This document shows, one piece after another, positions 31,301 through 43,300 of a DNA stretch of 64,000 bases (its first letter is position 1; every line of letters starts with the position of its first letter). The notes below the pieces were generated by a model that ran no database searches, was not told the DNA's origin, and saw only the letters and a program-made list of their open reading frames with translations. The stretch is from NCBI GenBank assembly GCA_024516035.1, contig CM044961.1, forward strand, positions 3,338,702-3,402,701. Direction: 5' to 3'. The DNA is from Bactericera cockerelli. Lineage: Eukaryota; Arthropoda; Insecta; Hemiptera; Triozidae. Position numbers and translations under genes: made by a program.

Positions 31301-34300
31301 TTTTTTTTTTTTTAGACTTTTTCTATTATGTTTGTTGTTGTTGTAGCCAGCTTGGCTACAGCTGGAGGGGCGAGTGATGGTCTCCAGCCAACTTTATTTC
31401 AAAGTTGACTCGTCCTGAACCATATATTTCTATGTGCGATCAACTATCATGAGGACTTGGACTTTTCTTTATAAGCCATTAAACCCTTAGGAAACTGCAA
31501 GCTAGCCTGGCTTGTGAGGGTTGGCTTGTCCGTTCTTTGTTTATAGTCCTCTAGCGAGACACTGGTTTACTCCCTGTTTAACGTCCCCCAGCCAGATTAT
31601 TTCTATTATTATCTGACCTGGTTGCAGGGTTTTTGGTGAAACCCTTATAATTAACACTGCGACCTCATTAGATGATCTATTGTGACCAGTTGATTCTATT
31701 TAGTTTTAACGTCCTGATGGGAGATAGATAGTCAAGACGGGGGTTTTGCCTTCCATCTCTGGGGATCATACCAGTTACCCACATTTACCTCACCCAACCT
31801 GGGTTGGACAGGAAATGCCAGCCTCACGTGTTCGGAGGGAACAGAATTTTCTTCGAAAAGTCTGCCCCAATCGGGAGACGAACTCTCTGGCAGTAGTCAC
31901 AACCGTTAGACCACAGAGGCTTGCGTAACGGTTGTGTCTCCTGACGTTTGGTCTCCTGAAGTTATTCTGAAATTTCCTATATAAAAAAGTTCTTGATCGA
32001 TAAGGCAGTGGACTAGTAACCTGGAGGTAGGTGGTTCAAGTCCCGGTTTCAGTGTAGATTTAGTAAAGCGAGTTTGAGTAGTTGTGATATCACGAAAGTG
32101 ATGAACACAAATATGATAACTTATTTTTATTATTTTTTTATTTTAAATTTTTTGGCATTGGTTATTCTCCTTATCATGGGAATTTGCCATACAGCCAATG
32201 TGGTCGTTTTTATAAAGATTGGTATTTTGTTAAAGATATTTCGTTAATTATTAGATATTAAATGAATATATTGTTTGTGGTTAGAAAATAGTATATGTAT
32301 CCGTATGTACGTGGGTTTTGTATTATAGTTCTGTACGAAAAAGGGGACTCAGTAATGTTTCTTAAATCTTGAAAAAGTTTCTCGCGAGAATCGTTGTACT
32401 TGTTACACATCATCACGATATGTTATGATAACTTAAAAACTGAACTTTACTTATAAAAAAGTGCAATACTCAATGTACCATTTCTCCATGAGGTATGTGA
32501 TCCAGTGGCTGGAATCCCAGCAGGAGAGCATGTACGAGGACCAGCCCGGAGCTTCCGAGGAGCAAATCAGCGCCCAAATGAAGTCCCTGGTCAGGAGTGT
32601 GATCTGCTTCATTCGATTCCCGATGATGACGAGGAAAGAGTTGGCCCAGCTGCTTCTGTGTTCACTCGTGAGGACACACAAGGAATTCTTCATCGACAGA
32701 ATGACCATAGGTGTTGCGTATCATACAGGTGAGTTATTTTGTTCTTTGACAGAGTTTTTCTTTTGGGCGACACGAAATTTGATGCTGATGCTTATTAATA
32801 CTCGTCCCAAATTGATGTCAAATCAGTCGACATGGTCGATGTCGACTGACGACGGTACGGCAAGTGGTACTTAAAGAGAGAAAAATGAGGGTTTCACAGC
32901 CTTTTTTTATTTCGTAGGAACGAAACATCTGTAGACGCTTGTGGTTGTTGTTGTTGTAGCCAGCTTGGCTACAGCTGGAGGGGTAAGTGATGGTCTCCAG
33001 CCAACTTTATTTCAAAGTTGGCTCGTCCTGAACCACATATTTCTATTTGTGATCAACCATCATAAGGACTTGTACTTTCCTTTATGAGCCATTAAACCCT
33101 TAGGAAACTTGTGGTCTGTGTTGTAGCTTGCTCATCTCGTAGTATGCCTCCCCTCTGATGGGCGAGAAGTGACACAGTACTTCCCATTTAGGTGCTGGGT
33201 CAACACGAGTGCAGCGTATCCCTTACGAACAACTGTAACAAAATTTTGAATACATATTTTTTGTCAGCTCCAGTATTAAAACCCAGGACCTTCCACATGA
33301 CAAGCAAGTGCCTTCCAACTTTGTTTTGAAGGACACCTTTCAGTGTTCTCTTGTCAACCTATCACTTTTCTGGGAAGTATTGTCACTTCTTGCACATCAG
33401 AGCTTTTAGACAACGTGTTTTTATTTTTTCAATATTTTTCATTTATGTATCATTTTATTTGTAAACAGTATTCATATGTACATGTGTCTTACAAAATATA
33501 TCAAGTAATATGTAGTAATATTGTTCCTGTTTTGTTACTAACTTTCATCTGAAAATATGATTAGTTGGTTGACTAGATAAAAAGCAGCGGCAGGTACATA
33601 CTTTTTTTTTTAGTAGCAACCTGCCAAGTGGTTGGTTTTGAATCACTAGGGTTTGATTTCAAGTTCCAGTAGGGTCATACTGGCATACATAGTAGTCTCT
33701 GTACTTTTTTTTCTCAAAAAAAGAAGAAAAAAATAGGTCTTTAACAATTTAAAAATAGCCTGTTGAATATACATTCTTGTTGAGTAGAAATTTTAGTCCT
33801 AACTACTTGAAATCTCTAATTTGACAAGACATCCAAAAGAACTGACCACTAAAGTTTTTTTTCTCCAACAATTACAAATGATTTTTATTTACATATACAT
33901 GTTAAACATATTTATAAATATACAAAACAAATTTCTTAGAAGCATATAACAAGCATATGAGAAATACCATATAAAAAACATCAAGCGCATGTATTCAGGT
34001 AGTGTAATACATGATATTACATCATTTGACAATGAACATTTTATGATCACAGAAATATTCAAGCACTTAAATATTCTTAGTATATTTAAGTAACTGTTAC
34101 CATTAATTCAATCACTGGTAGGTTGTCCCTATTTTTTCCCCCCAAAATCAAAAGTTAAATTTTACTCTGTTTTACAAAGTGTTTCACAATGTAGTTGAAT
34201 AAGGTTTAGTTGAGTGAAGTTGGTTTTTAAAACTTTTTTTTTTACTTGCCTATCCACCATAGTTTCAAGTTATTTTCTATTGGTTGTTTACTGTCTACAT

Positions 34301-37300
34301 CATCAACACCAATGTGGCGCTGACCACTTGTTGTTGCCAAGATTGGATAGTACGGATGTACATTTATGCCATTGGTGCAGTCTTGATGAGCAGGAAATTG
34401 GTGAATGGGTTCTTCGACTGACTCTTCATATGGACTAGAAGGTAAGTAGGGAGATGCACTCACATTCCATATTGAGACAGCTCCATCTGTGTTACCTGAC
34501 AGAAGATAGTTAGAGCAAGAAGTTAAATCAAAATAAACTCTTTGATTAGTTGAAACTTTGCGAGGAAAGCTGTACAACACACAGCCAGGGTTCCGCAGAT
34601 CCCAGCAGAGTATTTCCGAGTCCATTCTTGCTCCGGAGTATAAGAGCAGGCCATTTGATGCAAACTCCAAGTGTGTAATACCACCCTGATGACCTTTGAG
34701 GAAACACATAGGCTGCCCATCTTCTTCAGAGAATAGACCTATCATCTTTGAATATGTGCCAAGTGCACAGATGTCAGGATTCAGAGGATTCACAGCTATG
34801 GCAGACACAATGGATTTATTTAACCAAGGCTTGAGATTCCGGGAAACACAATCACGTCCAGGCCTATCAGTGGAGAAGACTTTCAGTTCACTCATGAACC
34901 CAGAAAATATTTTACTGCCATCTGGAGAAAATGCAAGAGAATATGCATGTGTCACCTCATCCACCTGGTTGTAAGGTCTATATGTTGCTTCAATATGGCC
35001 ATTCACAGAATCCCACAGGTGTATTGGTGAATTCATACTGGATGAAAGGAAAAATGGTGTGAAGCCTGCACTTGAGTTTGTATTAGGATACCAGACAAAG
35101 TCATATATTATGCCTCCCTCTTTTATTTTCAAAGTGTAATTCAATTTTGGTCTTTGTGCAGAGCGACGCCAAACTGTTTTGCAATGTAGTTGGTATGGTA
35201 GATCAAATGTTCTTAGATAGTTATCATTGCTGCTTGTCAGTAGGCATGTTCCATCTGGTGCCCATTTGCAGCCTTTAAAGAAATTTTCATTGTGGAATTC
35301 TGTGCCAAGTTGGTTTGTTTTTGCTAGAGAGCATACAAACAAAGGTCTATAGATATCATGAGTGTCCACGTCTTCAGTTTCCATTGCTTTGACATCATGC
35401 TTTGAATTCTGATTATTATTTAGTGTTTCAGTGGAAATAACATCTAGAAATCGGGGCTTATTCGCACAAGATTCATTTTGTTGGTCTGGTGCTGGATATG
35501 AGTCAGGTAGTGATGAATTGTTTTCAATGTTTGGCGTGTCAATGTCCATCTCATTTCTGGATTGATTTGAAGCATCCAACACATCAGAAATGTTTCCTGG
35601 TTGATTAGCACTTGGAATAGCAAACTGTTCGGGAATTTCATTTGAACTAATGAAGACCTTTTCAGTTTCTGAGATACATTTACTGTCAGTTTGGTTAGAA
35701 GAATCTGTTTCATTAGGTTCATTATATTGTTGAGGTGTATGTTTTTCTCCAGTTGTAATTGCACTTTCTTGATTGTTTTGACGCTCTAGACAATCTATGA
35801 GAACACCATTTCTCTCATAACTTGTAGTGTCTATTGAAGAATAAATTTTACTTTCTTGGCTGTCAAGTTGACTGTCAGTACTCCCTAGTTGCACTGGTAT
35901 TGGATTAGGAATTTCTTCTTCACCTTTGTGAACATTTTGAACTGGTGCATAACCTGGTAGTTGAGTAACATTTTTTAGTAAATATCCTGTAGGTACGGAA
36001 ACATTTTGACTTGGAAAAAAACTTGTAGGTATGGTAACATTTTGACTTGGTAAATAACCAGTTGGTCGTACAAAAGCATTTGGACTTTGTAAATATTCAG
36101 CAGGGTGCACAGGGAAGTTATGAGTTTGTAAATTATCTGTTGGCACAACAGGAACATTTTGAGTTTGTAAATAATTTGGTGATAGTATAGAGGCATTTCT
36201 AGTTTGAAAGTAACCCACAGGTGCTGCACAAGGGTTATTGGGCATACTTACAAATGTGGGAATAGGTAATATTCCTCTAGTGAAAAATGTATTCCCTAGA
36301 ACGTGTTGGTTTCGTTCCATTGATTTATTGTTTGAATGATATCAGTTTCTTCTAAAATTCAAAGAGAAATGCATTTCTCTTCTGTCATTGTCCTGTCCAA
36401 TGTAAGAGATGGATTTGGTTTGTCTTCCTATGGATGAAGGAATCCTTATATGCAGATGAGGTCCTTAAATGTTTTATTCCAAACTTTAGACAACACAAAT
36501 ACATATAAGTAGAATAGTCTAGATACGAAATAAAGAAGTCCAGTGTCTTGATTTTCTCATCATCTTATCTATCAGTATACTATGATAAGTTGATTAATTT
36601 GATAAGATATAAGATTACTTATTTCAAAAAATTCAAATTTAAAAAAAATGAAGATGGAATCATGTGATACAGTGTTGCCATGATAGACCGTTGACGAAAC
36701 AAATTAGATCCCTCGAAAATTCCCTCTTGAATTTCGATGTAAATATTGAAGGCGCAACATAATTTTATCGCTGAGCCGGGATTCCAGTGCAACATTATTT
36801 TTGTCTCGAAACTATTAGCCCAGGCAAATTAGTGCTCTAGCGGCAAAAAATTGCTCAACAGCTGGAAATCGTTTTAAACCCTTAAAGGGGTCCTGAATAA
36901 TGGGTATATGAGTTTGCGACGGATTTTAGGTTGTGCTTCCGAGTTTAGGGCCTAAATAGTGCAAATTTTTTGCACTTTTTTTAAAATTGCGCTTATAACT
37001 CAAAATGTATTTATTCTACAGAAAATTTTACTCAGTTCTAATCTAAGGAACATAAAATTATGCGTCTAATGACGTTTGAATCATTAAAAAAGGTTAAGCC
37101 GTTCAGCCACAATCGCTCCTCAAAGATGGGTGGTTTTTTCAAACATAGCTCAAATTTTGAAAATTCTCAACTTTTAACGCCTGTAAGTCAAAAAGGACTG
37201 CACCAATTGAAAAATTTAATAGAATCGAACTTGTAGAAAATGTAATTTTAAGTAAAATACTGTTTGAAATTTGCTCACTCCAGTGCTGAGATATGAATTT

Positions 37301-40300
37301 TAAACCGAAAGAGTTCCTAGAGCCAAATTTTCGCTAAGGCAGTGCAACGCAAAAAACTTCGTCTGAACTCTAAAATTATCACATTCTTACAACTTTTCAA
37401 GCAAAACTGAACGTTATCTACTGAATTCAGTCCAATAGGTAGTTTAAAATATTGAGAAACTTGCACTGAATTTTACTAAGATCTGTTTACTGAACATGTG
37501 ATTTCAAGACAGCAGGCACACTATGGAGGATGTAACTTGTTTTATATGCGGGAACATTGGGCAAGAAGAAGCGGATAGAGGAATATTAAAGGAAAAGTCA
37601 CTTCGAACGTTTATTGAGGCCAGCAGGAGGAGGAATGATGGGCATCACACGTGGTTACAGACTCAGAAATCTGTTATACTTCACGAGAAGTGTCTACACG
37701 AAGGAGTCAAACATTGTAAAGGCCGAAAAAGAAGCAGGAAACGGAAGCCGTGTGACAAGAGGCCGTGAGGAAATAACAAAATTCAACTTTAAGGAGCTCT
37801 GCTTCTACTGTGGAAAAGATGCCTCTGAAAGCTTCAAGGTTAAACAGAAAAAGCTTCCTCTTCATAGACGTGAAATTCAGACACAAGAAATAATGCAAAA
37901 AATTAAAGGTTCTGCAATTGCCAGAGGAGATGAAATGGGGGCGTTGGTATTGCGTAAGATGGCAACTGAATCAGACCTCGTAGCCGCCGAAGGCAAGTAC
38001 GATTCTTGTCGTGGTATGTTCTTTAATTCACGCCCATCTATGGATCCTGATGCAGCTCAAGGTATATCTGGACGAGGGGAGTGAATTAATGTAGTAACTG
38101 GGGCTTTGAAGCCGAAAGACCTAAGTTTCCCAGTTACTGGGGTTTAACGAAGAAAAGGCCGCTGGTTCAATAACGCTACTACGAAAGGTGTAGGTGTATT
38201 AAAGAGTATTAAATTTACACGGAAAGATAAAAGGAAGAAATAAACTACTACTATGAAATGAGATTGGATGATCTTACCTTGAGTACTTGTACCAAGTACT
38301 TACGCCTTTAGAAGGGGATCAAAGGTGGTAGATCGAGGAAGGAGAGAAGACGTACCCTGACCACTGGTTGTTACAATCTGAACGAGGCATCGTCGTTCCC
38401 AATCTATCGTACCGAATCTCTGGCTTTCTTTGTAAGATCATATGATATGCCTATCATCTGATATCGAAGTGTTATCTCTAACAGTTAGGGGCGTAGAGAT
38501 CGAGTGATATGCGCGGGGTAAGTTTGAAGTCAATTCAAACTGGAGTCCCATGGCGTGAACAGGGAGAGTTCGCTCAAACTGGTCACTAGTGGGATTGATT
38601 TCACCTTCAGTATGGAGGTTCTAACGACTTCTTAGGAGTGAAGCACTGAATACCCCCCCATAGCATGGAACGTATCATGGCCATGATAACTCAATTCGTA
38701 TACGACAACGCCGATATAAACATGGATACCATTGATGGCCATGAAAAGTGGTTCACTCTTAAGAAGTCGTTAGTACCCAGAACCTCCATATCTTTTCCAC
38801 AGTAGAAGCAGAGCTCCTTGAAGTTGAATTTTGGTATTTCCTCACGGCCTCTTGTCACACGGCTTCCGTTTCTTGCGTCTTTTTCGGCCTTTACAGTGTT
38901 AGACTCCTTCGTGTTGACACCTTTGCGACACTTCTCGTGAAGTATAACAGATCTTTGAGTCTGTAACCACGTGTGATGCACATCATTTCTCCTCCTGCTG
39001 TCCTCAATGAACATTCGAAGTGACTTTTCCTTTAATATTCCTCTATCTTTGCCTTTAATATGTTGTAGTCACTGTAGCCGAGTGAGTTAGCGCGCTAGGC
39101 ATTGCACGGATGGTGACCTGGTTCAATTCCCAGCGGGATGGGATTTTTTCGGCTCTGTACTTGGATGTTCGGGGTCCACTCATACTTCGTGAGTCGTGAG
39201 GAAAAAAGAGTAGCTGCTTTGATATGAAGCAGCGACCAGTGGCTGAATCATAGGCACACAAATAATACAAGATATGAAGCTGCGACCAGTGGCTGAATCA
39301 TAGGCACACAAATAATACAAGTAAATTAAACTGGCAAAGTTCTATGATTCTGCGCTACCCACTAAAACTGTGACATAACAACACAAAGAAAATGCATTTT
39401 TATTATTATATTATTAATATTCCTTCTTGCACAATGTTCCCGCATATAAAACAAGTTACATCCTCCATAGTGTGCCAGCTGTCTTGAAATCACAACATGT
39501 TCAGTGAAGATCTTAGTAAAATTCAGTGCAAGTTTCTCAAAATATTAAATTACCTATTCGACTGAATTCAATAGATTACGTTCAGTTTTGATTGAAAAGT
39601 TGTAAGAATATGAGAATTTTAGACTTCAGATGAAGTTTCTTGCGTTGCACTGCCTTAGCGGAAATTTGGCGCTAGGGACGAAAAATCATATTTCTGCACT
39701 GGAGTAAGCAAATTTCAAATTTCAAACAATATTTTACTTAAAATTACATTTTCTACAAGTTCGATTCTATTAAATTTTTCAATTGGTGCAGTCCTTTTTG
39801 ACTTACAGGCGTTAAAAGTTGAGAATTTTCAAAATTTGAGCTATGTTTGAAAAAACCACCCATCTTTGAGGAGCGATTGTGGCTGAACGGCTTAACCTTT
39901 TTTAATGATTCAAACGTCATTAGACGCATAATTTTATGTTCCTTAGATAAGAACTGAGTAAAATTTTCTGTAGAATAAATACATTTTGAGTTATAAGCGC
40001 AATTTTAAAAAAAGTGCAAAAAATTTGCACTATTTAGGCCCTAAACTCGGAAGCACAAGCTAAAATCCGTCGCAAACTCATATACCCATCATTCAGGACC
40101 CCTTTAAGGTTTAAAACGATTTCCAGCTATTGAGCAATTTTTTGCCGCTAGACCCCATTTTAGCACTAATTTGCCTGGCTATATTTCATAGCATATTATT
40201 TGAATTATTCACTGAGATCATATAAATGATCTCAGTGAAATTATTATTGTGAATGAGAGGCGTTGGGAATCAAAGTCAATGAGATTCGATCACATTTGTT

Positions 40301-43300
40301 ATTTGATGCTAATTTTAAATGGGCATTGTTGCAAAATGTTGTGAAGTCAGAAGTCAGTGGGGTTCGATTTCATTTGATCCTAAAAAAGGAGTGGAGCATG
40401 AATGCGAAACAAAATGTCGCACCCAGTGGGATCTCGGATTTACTATTTCCATACAATACTCTAGCTACGCAACCGTTGTTACTCCAGTCTCCGTGGCGTA
40501 ACGGTTGTGACTACTGCCTGTAGTCCATAGATCCCGAGTTCGATTCCCGATTGGAGCAGAATTTTCACACCGAAAATTCCGTTCCCTCCGAACACGTGAA
40601 ACTGGCATATCCAACCCTACCCAGGCTGGGTGAATTTAATGTGGATAGCTGGCACTGCTACGCCTGTACATCTGCAACGTCTCTCATAGGCAATAACCCC
40701 GCCCTTAATTTAGGACATCTCTATAATATATATTTTATCTAAGTAGTTTCTGTATAATATAGTTTTTCTTGTTCATATTGTTCCCAAATTTGTATTTTAC
40801 CTTCTTATCGTTATCTGTATGTACATGACCTTAATATTAATAAAGTTTTTAATGTTAAGTTCTGGGCAATGGCCTTGTTTATTTATGTTTTGCCTTTGTT
40901 AGCTAACCTATTATTATAATACTAAACTATTGCTCTACACAGACGCCAAATACTCCTCCCCCCTCCCATCTCCCACTCTCACTCCATACCCCCCCCCCCT
41001 CTCATTCTGTCTACAGGGTCTCCGGAAGACATCTACCAGGTACTCGACTCCAAGTGTCTTCAGGACAAGCTCCTGTTCACCCCCCCCCTCGCCTCTACAC
41101 AGACGCCAAATACTCCTCCCCCCTCCACATCTCCCACTCTCACTCCATACCCCCCCCCTCTCTCACTTTGTCTACAGGGTCTCCTCTCACTCCCCCCTCT
41201 CTCACTTTGTCTACAGGGTCTCCTCTCACTCCCCCCTCTCTCATATTGTCTACAGGGTCTCCTCTCACTCCCCCCTCTCTCATATTGTCTACAGGGTCTC
41301 CTCTCACTCCCCCCTCTCTCATTTTGTCTACAGGGTCTCCTCTCACTCCCCCCCTCTCTCATATTGTCTACAGGGTCTCCTCTCACTCCCCCCTCTCTCA
41401 TATTGTCTACAGGGTCTCCTCTCACTCCCCCCCTCTCTCATATTGTCTACAGGGTCTCCTCTCACTCCCCCCTCTCTCATATTGTCTACAGGGTCTCCCC
41501 TCACTCCCCCCCTCTCTTATTTTGTCTACAGGGTCTCCGGAAGACATCTACCAGGTACTCGACTCCAAGTGTCTTCAGGACAAGCTCCTCTTCACCCCCC
41601 CCCCGCCTCTACACAGACGCCAAGTACTCCTCCCCCCTGCACATCTCTCACCCCCCCCCCCCTCTCTCATTTTGTCTACAGGGTCTCCGGAAGACATCTA
41701 CCAAGTGCTCGACTCCAAGTGTCTTCAGACAAGCTCCTCTTCACCCCCCCCCCCCCTCTACACAGACGCCAAGTACTCCTCCCCCCTGCACATCTCCCAC
41801 TCTCACTCCCCCCCTCTCACTTTGTCTACAGGGTCTCCTCTCACCCCCCCTCTCTTATTTTGTCTACAGGGTCTCCCCCCCCTCTCTCATTTTGTCTACA
41901 GGGTCTCCGGAAGACATCTACCAGGTACTCGACTCCAAATGTCTTCAGGACAAGCTCCTCTTCACTCCCCGCCTCTACACAGACGCCAAGTACTCCTCCC
42001 CCCTCCACATCTCCCACTTCATACCCCCCTCTCTCATTTTGTCTACAGGGTCATATCCCCTCTCTTATATTGTCTACAGGGTCTCCGGAAGACATCTACC
42101 AGGTACTCGACTCCAAGTGTCTTCAGGACAAGCTCCTCTTCACCCCCCCCCCCCCCCTCTACACAGACGCCAAATACTCCTCCCCCCTCCACATCTCTCA
42201 CTCTCACTCCATACCCCCCCTCTCTCATTTTGTCTACAGGGTCTCCGGAAGACATCTACCAGGTACTCGACTCCAAGTGTCTTCAGGACAACTCCTGTTC
42301 ACTCCCCGCCTCTACACAGACGCCAAGTACTCCTCCCCCCTCCACATCTCCCACTTCGACTCCATCCCCCCCTACCACTCTCGCACCCTCGTGTTCTCCT
42401 CCCACTCCAACCCGAGTGACAACGAGGAGGATGAGCGACCTGTGGAATGGGTGAGCACGCCCTCTCGCTTCAGGAAGCACTCTCAGGGCGACATTAATGG
42501 ATAATTTTTTTTTTTAACATGTTTTTTTTTTTTTTTTTTTAAACATTTTATTTACAATAAAATAGGTAGCCTCCTTGTAAAGACAGTGGCAGATGTGCTG
42601 AGTCATTCCTCCACTGTCTGGCTACCATCGTTCACGATGACGCCACCCTATGATGATGATGAAAGTAGGTACATAGAATATATTTACATAGAAATTGAAA
42701 TAAAACAAAACTTGATAAAGGGGCGGTGCTAAAGCCAACGGCATTGCTAATGCCACACAAATTCTACATCAAAAGTCATTTCTAAGCGTCGATCGGTCGT
42801 TTTTCCCTATCTTATACACTGTACGCAATCCATGACTTAGCGTTACAGAGGTATCACAAAAACGTCTATTAATTCCGCCCTCATAATCTCCCAAATCTCC
42901 CTGTCAACCGTCACATAACGCAATCTGACAACAATACGAATTTTGTTAATAATAAATATATTTAAATGTAAATAAAACAGTAATAAAATTAGAGATCGTA
43001 GACTTCTACAAACTCAGCTGAGGAAGAGCCGAAAGCATACTTGCTGCATTTATACCCGTCCACCAACATTGGTACATTCATGGACGACACTTCTTTCAGA
43101 ACCTGCGTTGGACTCCGTCTTGGATGTAAATTGTTCAAACCTCACCTGTGCAGCTGTGGTACAATGATTGACGAAAAAGGTTTACATGGACTGAGTTGTG
43201 CCAAAGGGAAGGGCCGCTTTCCAAGACACACGGAGCTAAACAACATCATCCATCGTGCTTTGTCTTCAATTCACATTCCGTCTACACTCGAACCTGTAGG

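Larger units (their letters stand above)
30149..32492 (+). other. Tango10 introns 4-5 sequence
   Basis: SINE-C (30262-30530), part of SINE-H (31015-31100), repeat P (31330-31605), SINE-E (31690-31930, minus) and SINE-D (31992-32125). Bases 30531-30782, 31100-31330 and 32130-32492 show nothing recognised. Confidence 0.6.
36817..40182. mobile_element. 3.4 kb foldback DNA element with long inverted repeats
   Basis: Outer ends share AGCC(C)AGGCAAATTAGTGCT. The inverted arms run from about 36817-37620 and 38980-40182, and include GGCAAAAAATTGCTCAA and TTAAAGGGGTCCTGAAT. Each arm carries the start of the same cysteine-rich ORF pointing inwards (37523 plus; 39480 minus). The right arm is broken by a SINE-B. 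A smaller inverted pair near the centre contains ATGGAGGTTCT and ACGACTTCTTA (38613-38645, 38757-38790). No transposase recognised. Confidence 0.85.

Noticed and set aside
35444..36229. Minus ORFs of 106 and 84 codons overlapping WRAP53.
   Set aside because: Out-of-frame shadows of the WRAP53 coding sequence, helped by its repeated peptide.
40930..42504. Three long overlapping plus-strand ORFs (524, 466, 351 codons), rich in Pro/Ser/Thr.
   Set aside because: They are the exon-7 array and its pyrimidine tracts read through in three frames; C-rich DNA has few stops.
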